Source: Methylobacterium currus
GTDB lineage: Bacteria; Pseudomonadota; Alphaproteobacteria; Rhizobiales; Beijerinckiaceae
Direction of reading: 5' to 3'
Length of the DNA stretch: 64,000 nt
NCBI RefSeq assembly: GCF_003058325.1
Contig: NZ_CP028843.1
Coordinates: 4,767,001 to 4,831,000, forward strand
Both the position numbers and the translations under genes were made by a program. A model generated the notes under the pieces. That model saw only the letters and a list, made by a program, of their open reading frames with translations, ran no database searches and had not been told where the DNA came from. This document shows positions 26,214 to 34,237 of this stretch, in pieces. How positions within the stretch are numbered: position 1 is the first letter of the stretch; every line of letters starts with the position of its first letter.

Positions 26214-26411
26214 GGCTCGCCCCCCGCACAGGGATCGTGAGGTTCCGCCTCGATACCGGGGTGCGCCGTGCTCTGCTCTCGCGCGGACGCCCTCTCACCA
26301 CGTTTTGCAGGTCCGATCTTGCTGCGGTTCCCTCGCGCGATTTCCGGTCGACGGCACCGTTCGGCATGGCTGTGACGGCGCGCCGGCCCTCTTCTGAGGT
26401 GTCCCTGACGT

Positions 26412-26444
26412 CGTTGGCGGTCGGGTCCAACCCGACCCCCAACG
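26412..26444 (+). terminator. Long hairpin between the ABC operon and the AT-rich island
   Basis: CGTTGG-c-GGTCGGGT-cca-ACCCGACC-c-CCAACG forms a 14-bp stem with one mismatch and a 3-nt loop. It lies between converging transcription units and could stop both. No T-run is adjacent. Confidence 0.55.
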
Positions 26445-26491
26445 TTCATTCCCACGATAGGCTTGTCGATGCCGACACGGTGCTGCGAGCG

Positions 26492-27667
26492 TCAGGCGAG
26501 ATAGGCGCCGCGAGCGGCCTGGTACAAGACGCGCGAGCTAAAATTTTTCTCAGAATATTTGCAGCTCGCCTCAATCATATCGACGTATCTACTCGGATTC
26601 GACGAGATCAATTCGATGGTGTTACCGATCGCATCATACCAATCGGCCTCGGGAACGAGGTGCGCACCCTGCGACTCCTTTGCCGCCTTCTTGAAGGTAA
26701 ATGAGGGCGACAAGAGGGAAAATGTTCCGACGATCGCAGCTTCGAAAAACTTCAGCTCCGATTTGCAGTTGGTGAAATTGTTAATTTGCAGCGGGGCAAT
26801 ATTAATCTCACATCCTGCGATCTGTGTGAGGAGATCGATCTCGGTTTGCATTCCGAGCCGACGCACGCGACCAGCAAGATTACTAAATTCCTCGTCCAAC
26901 GTGAGATAGCCTACGAGAGTAAGATTTACGTTAAGATTTTTTCTCATATGCGTGAGAAGTGCATCGGACGCAATTCGAAAATCTTTGTCGTGAGAAGGGG
27001 GTCCTGAAAAATATCCTATATTTATGAATTTATTTCTTGCATATTTGTTCGCGCGCTTCGACTGGATGATGGCATGAGCGTGAGCCATCTCTTCGTCGCT
27101 CACGGTATTGGGGATCACATGGACATCTTTGCCGCAAAATGCGCGCACTTTGTCGGCAAGATAATCGTTGGTCACGGTCGCGCGATCACATAACTTTAGG
27201 GTGTGGCCGACTCGCCCCACGTAAGAAAACCAGTAATCCCAGGTGTTTGCAGACTTCATATCAACATTGCTTGTATCCATGATCATTGGAATATAAATAG
27301 GATCAAAAACTAAGTCGTCGACATCAAAGAGTACGGGCTTGCCGGCGCGCTGCGCCCGTCTGATGGCGATTTCGAGGAGCGACGTGTAGCGAGCGCGGGC
27401 AAGGACCAGAACGTCGCATTTGTCGACGACTTGATTCAGATGCTCAATCTCTTCGAAATGAAAGTGCGCAGACGATATGTCTTCGCAATGGAGATCGAGG
27501 GCCTTGATAATATTTTCGACGCGGTACCGAAACGTGCTTCGATCCGGGTAGTCGTAATAAAAAGCCACTCGGGTCTTTCCCGATTGAAGTTTTGAAAACC
27601 TCTCGGAGAAGCTTCGTGCCATCGTCGAGTGCGACGTATCGGCATCTTGCGGAATGCGAATAAACAT
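26492..27667 (-). CDS. Glycosyltransferase, GT4-like
   Basis: A 391-aa protein with a GT-B layout: RVAFYYDYPDRSTFRYRVENI at the start, VLFDVDDLVFDP near residue 120, VHVIPNTVSDEE before the C-terminal Rossmann half, and INIGYFSGPPSHDKDF, followed by ELKFFEAAIVGTFSLLS where GT4 enzymes bind nucleotide sugar. Base composition is clearly AT-richer than the flanks. The ATG at 27667 shares one base with the upstream stop (TAATG) and has GAGGG ahead. Likely acts in surface polysaccharide synthesis. Confidence 0.75.
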   Translation of the reverse strand: MFIRIPQDADTSHSTMARSFSERFSKLQSGKTRVAFYYDYPDRSTFRYRVENIIKALDLHCEDISSAHFHFEEIEHLNQVVDKCDVLVLARARYTSLLEIAIRRAQRAGKPVLFDVDDLVFDPIYIPMIMDTSNVDMKSANTWDYWFSYVGRVGHTLKLCDRATVTNDYLADKVRAFCGKDVHVIPNTVSDEEMAHAHAIIQSKRANKYARNKFINIGYFSGPPSHDKDFRIASDALLTHMRKNLNVNLTLVGYLTLDEEFSNLAGRVRRLGMQTEIDLLTQIAGCEINIAPLQINNFTNCKSELKFFEAAIVGTFSLLSPSFTFKKAAKESQGAHLVPEADWYDAIGNTIELISSNPSRYVDMIEASCKYSEKNFSSRVLYQAARGAYLA

Positions 27668-29538
27668 TACTGAACCCTCTGGGCAAGTTTGCCGACCACC
27701 GCATCTAGGGTTTGGTGCCAAACTCGTTCAATATTGTTGTTATCGTAATTTGCGAGACGCTTCTCACGATGTCCGGCAAGTTCGGCGCCGCGCCGTAGGG
27801 CCTCGACGAGCGAGCGCGTGTCGAGGTCGCTTGTCAAAATATTTGCGGAGTACCTTGCCAGGGAGGGACCGTCTTTCAAGCCGAAGTGGTTCGTGACCAC
27901 GACTCCCCCGCTCGCCGCGACGTCCAGAGGGGGATAGCTCGGATGCGGTGTATACATAAGACTCAGGCAGAGATCGAAAGACCGGACGAGCGTGCCGTAT
28001 TCCTGCCAAGCGACATTCTGCACTAAGCGAGGCCAGATCTTGCCGCCTAGGGAAAGCGGCGCGAGATCCTTGCCAAAAAATATGACGTTGAATTGACTCG
28101 CATCGATTACGCCACTGGCGCACGCCTCGTCGAGTGCTTCGAGCCCTCTGATATATAAATTTCGATCGTTGTGAGGGCGTGCATAAAAACCAAGATTTAG
28201 CTTGCTGCCAGCAGCCTTCTTTTCAAAGAAATACAATTTATCCGGAAAGGCGGGTTCGAAATATTGCACGTTCCCCCCTTCATCGATGACACCGTCGCGC
28301 AGAAGGTGTCGATACATCAACTGAGAATTGACGACAATATTAATATTCTTGTTTTTCATGATTTCCGAAGCAAGCAATCTATTCATGCTAAAAGAATAAA
28401 ACATTCGTTCGTCTTCTTGTAGAATATAGATGATGTTTTTCGGATTAACCGCGTAGAGTGTTGATCGAGTTGTCCACCACGAAGTTGTAATGTAAATATC
28501 GCTGATCGACGACGACAAAAATGCGAAATGATCATGAACTGGGACATAGACAAAGCTTATATCAATATCGGTCTTGACGCCATGCAGTTTAAGTAAAGCG
28601 CGAACCGCAACGCGATCAGGTGTTTGATGGCGAGTGACGATTCGCAATCGTCTGTTAAGCTTCTGAGCAAATAATGCGCCAAAGATCAGGGCAGTGCCGA
28701 CGCCGCCGAACAAGCTTCCGCTGCTGATGCTATCGGTCACGAGATTGACGGAGGGCTCAGTATGAGCAACCTCAAAGACCTGCAAACCACGCGTCTCGCG
28801 ATAGAAGCGCTCGACCTGCGCAGATGCCGATTTATCCCGAGCAGGTTCGACCCGCAGGTCCGAAGCTTTTCCATATTTTTCATAATGTACAAGGGCATTC
28901 ATGCCGCTTCTGGCGACAGTTTCGTATGCATCTAAATACGATTCCGTGCTAAACTGTGGGCTTGGATCTAGTTTTTCACTTGAGCCATATAAATAATAGT
29001 GTGTAGCTGCGTCTATGCTGCTCTTGATTTTATTTCCATAAGAATTTTTATACCAAATTTCGTCAAAATATTTTGATTTCCTGATATATTCCACATCAGT
29101 GCTGTTTATTTCTACGGCTTCGGATGCAGGCGGCAATTGCCCCCCGGTCTCCATGAAATGCACGAGCGGGTTGACATTTCCAGCTAATTCGCTTTTATGA
29201 CGTGATAGATAAGCAGCCGAACTAAAATGCGGACTGGGATCGCGTCCTTCCAAGCCGCCATGGAGCAAATAATGCAGAGCTGGGTCTAAGCCTTCGTTGG
29301 CAACATCCGGATATGTAACGAGATACCAATCTGGGTCAAAATATTCTGACGATCGGATGAGATCTAATTCTTTTTTATATTTATCTTGAATCGGTAGTTT
29401 TTTATTGCTCAGATTAATTTTTGATCTGACAACATCGGCGAGACTCTTCAAAATTTTGTCGGAATTTGAGGTGGTCATTGGCCGAATGTCTCGCTTGATG
29501 AGAATAGCGCCTTCATTCTCGGGCTTTCGTGCATTCAC
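27667..29538 (-). CDS. WsaF-like rhamnosyltransferase with N-terminal repeat region
   Basis: A 623-aa protein. Residues 60-245 contain two to four copies of a repeat (SEYFDPDWYLVTYPDVANEG / SKYFDEIWYKNSYGNKI; DPSPHFSSAAYL / DPSPQFSTESYL) seen in polysaccharide-synthesis proteins. From about 265 a GT-B domain resembles WsaF rhamnosyltransferases (LVTDSISSGSLFGGVGTAL; YILQEDERMFYSFS; FDLCLSLMYTPHPSYPPLDVAASG). The start is a GTG at 29538 with GGAGG upstream. It is AT-rich relative to core genes and probably adds rhamnose to a surface glycan. Confidence 0.8.
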   Translation of the reverse strand: MNARKPENEGAILIKRDIRPMTTSNSDKILKSLADVVRSKINLSNKKLPIQDKYKKELDLIRSSEYFDPDWYLVTYPDVANEGLDPALHYLLHGGLEGRDPSPHFSSAAYLSRHKSELAGNVNPLVHFMETGGQLPPASEAVEINSTDVEYIRKSKYFDEIWYKNSYGNKIKSSIDAATHYYLYGSSEKLDPSPQFSTESYLDAYETVARSGMNALVHYEKYGKASDLRVEPARDKSASAQVERFYRETRGLQVFEVAHTEPSVNLVTDSISSGSLFGGVGTALIFGALFAQKLNRRLRIVTRHQTPDRVAVRALLKLHGVKTDIDISFVYVPVHDHFAFLSSSISDIYITTSWWTTRSTLYAVNPKNIIYILQEDERMFYSFSMNRLLASEIMKNKNINIVVNSQLMYRHLLRDGVIDEGGNVQYFEPAFPDKLYFFEKKAAGSKLNLGFYARPHNDRNLYIRGLEALDEACASGVIDASQFNVIFFGKDLAPLSLGGKIWPRLVQNVAWQEYGTLVRSFDLCLSLMYTPHPSYPPLDVAASGGVVVTNHFGLKDGPSLARYSANILTSDLDTRSLVEALRRGAELAGHREKRLANYDNNNIERVWHQTLDAVVGKLAQRVQ

Positions 29539-29858
29539 CGTGCGTATCCTCCGTCAACCGCAGGATGTCAAGCGCAGCGCTGCGGATAAGATTCATAAGT
29601 ATCGCCATGTGTCGGAGCACAGGGAGCCGAGCGCCTCTCACAGTATCAGGCGAGTAGAGCCCACAACTTCATGTCCTTCATTTGGTATACTAGCATCGCG
29701 ATATCTATACGGATCAACGACAAGAAGCAATTTTTAGCTGAATTTTGATATCAAAGAGACGGCGCGCCGACGCTATAATAAAAATTCGACGCCCGCTAAC
29801 AAATAAAATGTCCTTTGATCAACATAATGAACATGCAATGTACTTTCGCGAATGCCAT
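29539..29858. other. AT-rich intergenic, no gene
   Basis: No supportable gene is seen in 320 bases. Several AT-rich stretches (around 29680-29800) could hold promoters for the leftward glycosyltransferase operon. No hairpin or repeat stood out. Confidence 0.4.
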
Positions 29859-30746
29859 TTATTCGATGTCAAAAATGATGTTTATTTTGGCGACTTGTTC
29901 TTGAGTGCCGGTCACATATGGAAATGGGCGGTGCTGGTAGAGCGAACCCTGCTCTCGACATCTAAAAAACTCTCGCGAAACTATAGCTGAGTTGTGCGCC
30001 GATAATGCGTCATAACTCACGTTGCAGTTCGCGCTTTCCTCAAACTGCTCTCCGCACAGAAATACGGGTCTTGCCCCTATGGCAGTCAATAAGCTTGGAA
30101 ACATGGCTTCAAAAAAATACCGATTCTCGCCGATGGATTTTAGATTCTGGCTCATGATTCTATCCGGCAGGCAAGCCATTAAATCGCACAGAGCCGCTGA
30201 TGATACCGCATAGAGCGTCAGTGTTGCGGCATAGTGAATGCACGAGTGATGAATGTTCGCATCTGCTGCGAGATCTATGAAATGGCGGATAGCTCCGCTA
30301 CTTGGTGCCATGTAACCTTTGAGCGCAACGATCGATTTGTCATGGCGCACCAGTTCGCTCGTAACTCTCTCCCGGTCGAAAATGTTCTCGGAGAGTTCAA
30401 TGCGTAAACCTGCGCTGTCCTCGAAATTATAGCTTATCCCTTTGGTGTGAAAGAGACAAACAGCATCGTATTGAGCGATTATGTTATTGCAATGCCGCAA
30501 GGCATGTTGATAGCCGCTTGCATCAGAATCGATCACCATATCATCTGCCACGCGAGATGAGCCGATCAGATTTTCGATGTCATTGAGATTGCTGGCATCG
30601 ATCAAATCTTTGCATCCATTTATAGATATAAATTTATCATCTTCTTTAAAATTATTACGCAATATATATTTATAGTATTCAAGCCATTTTCTGCTATTTT
30701 CTGAGTCATCGGGCGCCCACATGGAAAATAAAATGAGAATTCGCAT
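29859..30746 (-). CDS. Unknown protein of the polysaccharide island, 295 aa
   Basis: It starts MRILILFSMWAPDDSENSRK with a strong GGAGAG 6 nt before the ATG at 30746; a start at 30764 would bury that site inside the gene. The DAVCLFHTKGIS segment and the later YHxA-like region recall proteins found in rhamnan and glycan clusters, possibly a GT-A-like fold, but I do not recognise a family. Cys residues are unusually frequent. Strong AT bias and position suggest transfer together with the two glycosyltransferase genes. Confidence 0.6.
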   Translation of the reverse strand: MRILILFSMWAPDDSENSRKWLEYYKYILRNNFKEDDKFISINGCKDLIDASNLNDIENLIGSSRVADDMVIDSDASGYQHALRHCNNIIAQYDAVCLFHTKGISYNFEDSAGLRIELSENIFDRERVTSELVRHDKSIVALKGYMAPSSGAIRHFIDLAADANIHHSCIHYAATLTLYAVSSAALCDLMACLPDRIMSQNLKSIGENRYFFEAMFPSLLTAIGARPVFLCGEQFEESANCNVSYDALSAHNSAIVSREFFRCREQGSLYQHRPFPYVTGTQEQVAKINIIFDIE

Positions 30747-30784
30747 CGATCTCTCCATTTTCATGATATATGATCAAGGCTAAA

Positions 30785-31294
30785 TTAATATTGTGAAATT
30801 GTCGCCTCCAGCTGCGGCTTCTGGTTGATGGTCTGGAATACCACGCAGTAGCGCTCGGTGAGCTTCAGCAGCTGGTCCAGCTTCTCCTGCGGCGCGTCGG
30901 TATCGACCTCGAAGCTGAGGCGAATGGATCGGAAACCCACCGGCGCACCCTTGTCGACGCCGAGGGTGCCGCGGAAGTCGAGGTCGCCCTCGGCCTTGAC
31001 CAGGCCCTTGCGCAGAGGGATCTCCAGGGCGGTCGCCACCGCCTTCAGGGTCACGCCGGCACAGGCGACCAGCGCCTCGAGCAGCATGTCGCCGGAGCAG
31101 AGCTCGGCGCCCGATCCGCCGCTCGCCGGATGGAGGCCCGCCACGGCCAGCGCCCGGCCGGTCTCGACCTTGCAGGCGATGCCGCCGTCGTCGAGCGAGC
31201 CCTGCGCCTTCAGGGTGATCACGGCCGCGTCCGGATCGCTGCGATAGCGGTCCTTGATCGGGGCCTGGAGCGAGCGCAACGCGGTGGCGTCCAT
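30785..31294 (-). CDS. OsmC family protein
   Basis: A 169-aa OsmC/Ohr-type protein. SGDMLLEALVACAGVTLKAVA carries one redox Cys, and the second is in LTERYCVVFQTI, spaced as in the family. Such proteins reduce organic hydroperoxides using lipoyl or thiol donors. The start at 31294 is preceded by GGGAGG. It lies at the junction between the AT-rich island and the core region. Confidence 0.85.
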   Translation of the reverse strand: MDATALRSLQAPIKDRYRSDPDAAVITLKAQGSLDDGGIACKVETGRALAVAGLHPASGGSGAELCSGDMLLEALVACAGVTLKAVATALEIPLRKGLVKAEGDLDFRGTLGVDKGAPVGFRSIRLSFEVDTDAPQEKLDQLLKLTERYCVVFQTINQKPQLEATISQY

Positions 31295-31382
31295 GGGGGT
31301 CCTCCCTGTTTATGGGAAAACGGCTTAGCATCCCGCGCCGCCGCCCCGCCAGGGCTCGCAGGCAGGACCTTACACGGGGCGC

Positions 31383-32165
31383 TCACCACCACAGGGCGGA
31401 GGCGTCGGGTTTCTGGCGATCGGGCTCGCCCTCCGGACGCAGCGAGCGGTCGAGGCTCGCCAGGATGGTGCGTGCGGCGGCCTCGCTGCCCGGCGCCGAG
31501 GGAAGACGCGGGCGGCTCAGGGGCAGCGGGATCGCGTCGTCGATCCGGCCGGGCTTGGGGCGGAGCACCACGGCCCGGTCGGCGAGCGCCACCGCCTCGG
31601 CGACGTCGTGAGTGACGAGGAGCACGGTCGGCCGGCTCTCCTCCCATAAGGAGAGGAGATGGCGGTGCAGGCCGGCCCGGGTCAGGGCGTCGAGGGCCGA
31701 GAACGGCTCGTCGAGGAGCAGCACCTTCGGGGCCGCCACGAAGGCACGGGCGATCGCCACCCGCTGCTGCTGGCCGCCCGACAGGTCGCGGGGCCAGCGC
31801 CCGGCCTGCTCGGCGAGGCCGACGCGATCCAGGGCATGCGCCACCCGGGCCCGGCGCTCCGGCCGTGGCAGGTCGGCGAGCCCGAACGCCACGTTGTCGG
31901 CGACGGTGAGCCAGGGCAGGAGCCGCGGCTCCTGAAAGACGATGCCGACGCCCGGATGCGGCGCCGCGATCGCCTCGCCGTCGAGGCTGATGCCCCCGGC
32001 GCTCGCCCGGTCGAGCCCGGCGACCAGGCGCAGCAGCGTGGTCTTGCCGCAGCCCGACCCGCCGATCAGCGCCACGATCTCGCCGGCCCGCACGGTGAGC
32101 GAGATGTCGGCAAGCGCCCGCGTGCCGTCGGCGTAGGTCTTCGACAGCCCGTCCAGGATCAGCAT
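31383..32165 (-). CDS. ABC transporter ATP-binding protein (SsuB/TauB type)
   Basis: A 260-aa ATPase: Walker A GGSGCGKTT, Q-loop FQEPRLLPWLTVADNV, signature LSGGQQQR, Walker B VLLLDEPFSALD and switch His in LVTHDVAEAVALAD. The LPW after the Q-loop is typical of the nitrate/sulfonate/taurine subfamily. It is the last gene of a three-gene importer, 15 nt after the permease. Confidence 0.9.
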   Translation of the reverse strand: MLILDGLSKTYADGTRALADISLTVRAGEIVALIGGSGCGKTTLLRLVAGLDRASAGGISLDGEAIAAPHPGVGIVFQEPRLLPWLTVADNVAFGLADLPRPERRARVAHALDRVGLAEQAGRWPRDLSGGQQQRVAIARAFVAAPKVLLLDEPFSALDALTRAGLHRHLLSLWEESRPTVLLVTHDVAEAVALADRAVVLRPKPGRIDDAIPLPLSRPRLPSAPGSEAAARTILASLDRSLRPEGEPDRQKPDASALWW

Positions 32166-32180
32166 GTCAGAGCCAGCATC

Positions 32181-33029
32181 TCAGAGAGTGTCCCGCGCCG
32201 TGTCCTGCCAGCGCGCGAGCGGCGCGGTCAGGCCGACGAGCAGCGCATCGCACACTTTGCCCAAGCCCGCGAAGGCCAGGATCGCCGCGACGATCTGGTC
32301 CGGCTTGCCGAGCTGCTGGCCGTCGAGGAGGAGGTAGCCGAGGCCTTCCGAGGCGCCGAGCAGCTCGGCCGCCGCCACGAACATGAAGCCGAGGCCGAGG
32401 CCCGTGCGCAGGGCCACCAGGGTCGCGGGCAGCACCGCCGGCAGCAGGATGCGCCGGGCGAGCGCGAGGCGCGAGAGCCGAAAGACCCGGCCGACCTCGA
32501 TCAGCTTGCGGTCGACGCCCGCGATGGCGCCCGCCACCCCGAGATAGACCGGGAAGAACACGCCGACCGCGATCAGGGTGATCTTCGAGGCCTCGAAGAT
32601 GCCGAACCACAGGATGAACAGCGGCACCCAGGCGATCGAAGGAATCGCCCGCAGGGCCTGCAGGCTCGGGTCGACCAGCTGCCGGGCGAGCGGCAGCGTG
32701 CCGGTGACCGCCCCGACCACGATCCCGGCCAGCGCCCCGAAGCCGAACCCCGCCGCGACGCGGGTCAGGCTGGCGAGCACGTGGGTCCACAATTCGCCGC
32801 TCTCCGCGAGGCCCCAGAGGGTGGCCAGCACCCGGCTCGGCGGCGGCACCAGCCGTCCCTGCGCCAACCCTGCCCGCACCGCCGCCTCCCAGGCGAGGGC
32901 GAGAAAGAGCGGCAGGACGAGCCCGGCGAGCACCCGCCCGCCGGGCAGGCGCAGCGCCGTGGCGACGGTCTTGGACGGGACTTTGGGCGCGGCGCCGAGG
33001 GGAAGCGGGGTCGCCTCCGCGGGTCTCAC
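32181..33029 (-). CDS. ABC transporter permease (SsuC/TauC type)
   Basis: A 282-aa permease with an N-terminal helix (LAGLVLPLFLALAWEAAVRAG), the PSRVLATLWGLAESGELWTHV segment shared by SsuC/TauC, and an EAA-type loop around RVFRLSRLALARRILLPAVLPA. The GTG start at 33029 overlaps the binding-protein stop as GTGA. Confidence 0.88.
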   Translation of the reverse strand: MRPAEATPLPLGAAPKVPSKTVATALRLPGGRVLAGLVLPLFLALAWEAAVRAGLAQGRLVPPPSRVLATLWGLAESGELWTHVLASLTRVAAGFGFGALAGIVVGAVTGTLPLARQLVDPSLQALRAIPSIAWVPLFILWFGIFEASKITLIAVGVFFPVYLGVAGAIAGVDRKLIEVGRVFRLSRLALARRILLPAVLPATLVALRTGLGLGFMFVAAAELLGASEGLGYLLLDGQQLGKPDQIVAAILAFAGLGKVCDALLVGLTAPLARWQDTARDTL

Positions 33030-34009
33030 GGCGCCGCCGGACCGAAGCGCGGATCGATCAGGGCCTCGACCGCGGCGCCGACATCGGTCCCGGCCGGGAT
33101 CACCCCGGCATCGAGGAGTGCGGTGCCGGCATCCAGGATCGTCTCGGCCTGGAGCTTGCCGATGACCGGCTGCGACAGGTCGGTGCGCTCGAGCTGGCGC
33201 GCCACCACCGGCTCAGGCAGCTTCGTCGCCGCCACCAGGATGCGCTTCAGCTCCTGCGGATCGGCGAGGGCGAGCTTGCGGGCCTCCTCGTAGGCCGCCA
33301 GCACCGCGCGGGTCAGGCCCGGGTTCTGCTTGGCGAAATCCTCGCGGACGTTGAGCACGCCCCAGGTATTGGCGGCGGGGTCGCGGTGGAAGAGCACGTC
33401 GCCGTTCTCGATCTCGGCCGCGGCCATGATCGGGTCGAGACCGGCCCAGGCATCGACGTCGCCGCGGTCGAGCGCCGTGCGCCCGTCCGGGTGCTGGAGC
33501 AGCACCAGCTTCACGTCGCGCTCGGTCAGGCCGGCGTTGCGGAGCGCCCGGATCAGGAAGATGTGCGGGTCGGTGCCGCGGGTGACGGCGACGCGGCGGC
33601 CCTTCAGGTCCTTCACCGCCTGAATGCCGGTCTTCGGCCGGGTCACCAGGGCGGTCCATTCCGGCCGCGAGAAGGCGTAGACGGCCTTGATCGGGTTGCC
33701 GTTGATCCGCGCCAGCAGGGCCGCGGCGCCGGCGGTCGAGCCGAAGTCGATCGAGCCGGCATTGAGGAATTCGAGCGCCTTGTTCGACCCCAGCGACTGG
33801 ACCCAGCGCACCGTGATTCCCTCAGGTGCCAGCGCCTTCTCGAGGAGGCCCTTGTCCTTCAGGACGAGGCTCACCGGATTGTAGGTCGCCCAGTCGAGGC
33901 GCACCTCCTTGGCCGACTGCGCCAGGGCCGGGCGGGCGGAAGCGAGGCCGTCAGCCCCGAGGGCGACACCAAGAGCGGCTGCGATCAGCGCGCGGCGGTG
34001 GATGCGCAT
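33026..34009 (-). CDS. ABC transporter substrate-binding protein (SsuA type)
   Basis: A 327-aa periplasmic binding protein. The signal region RIHRRALIAAALGVALGADG contains RR and may be Tat or Sec dependent, with cleavage near ARPALA. DWATYNPVSLVLKDKGLLEK and STAGAAALLARINGNPIKAVY are typical of sulfonate/nitrate/taurine binders. The ATG at 34009 is chosen because it starts the signal peptide. Ligand unresolved; aliphatic sulfonates are the best guess. Confidence 0.87.
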   Translation of the reverse strand: MRIHRRALIAAALGVALGADGLASARPALAQSAKEVRLDWATYNPVSLVLKDKGLLEKALAPEGITVRWVQSLGSNKALEFLNAGSIDFGSTAGAAALLARINGNPIKAVYAFSRPEWTALVTRPKTGIQAVKDLKGRRVAVTRGTDPHIFLIRALRNAGLTERDVKLVLLQHPDGRTALDRGDVDAWAGLDPIMAAAEIENGDVLFHRDPAANTWGVLNVREDFAKQNPGLTRAVLAAYEEARKLALADPQELKRILVAATKLPEPVVARQLERTDLSQPVIGKLQAETILDAGTALLDAGVIPAGTDVGAAVEALIDPRFGPAAP

Positions 34010-34237
34010 CGACTCTCCCCGGTTGGCCGGCCCATCGCTCGTCGGGCCGCCGGCCGGAAAGCTAGGGCGCGCCGTTCGGAGTGTCAAACGATTCGGCCGG
34101 TGAAGCGGATTAGCCTTTCGGATCGAACACGAGCCTGCGTGACGCGCGGAAGCGTTGGCTTTCTGTCGGCCATGGTGCGAAACAGGCGGGAACGCGACGG
34201 GACCCGGCCGCGCTCCCCTTCTTCAAGCTCGGCTGCC

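Noticed and set aside
29745..29990. An 81-codon plus-strand gene in the AT-rich island
   Set aside because: Overlaps the 3' end of the 295-aa gene antisense and has no supporting signal.
33386..34237. A long N-terminal extension of glnD
   Set aside because: It is antisense to the SsuA-like gene and lacks GlnD similarity; GlnD proteins start near 34238.
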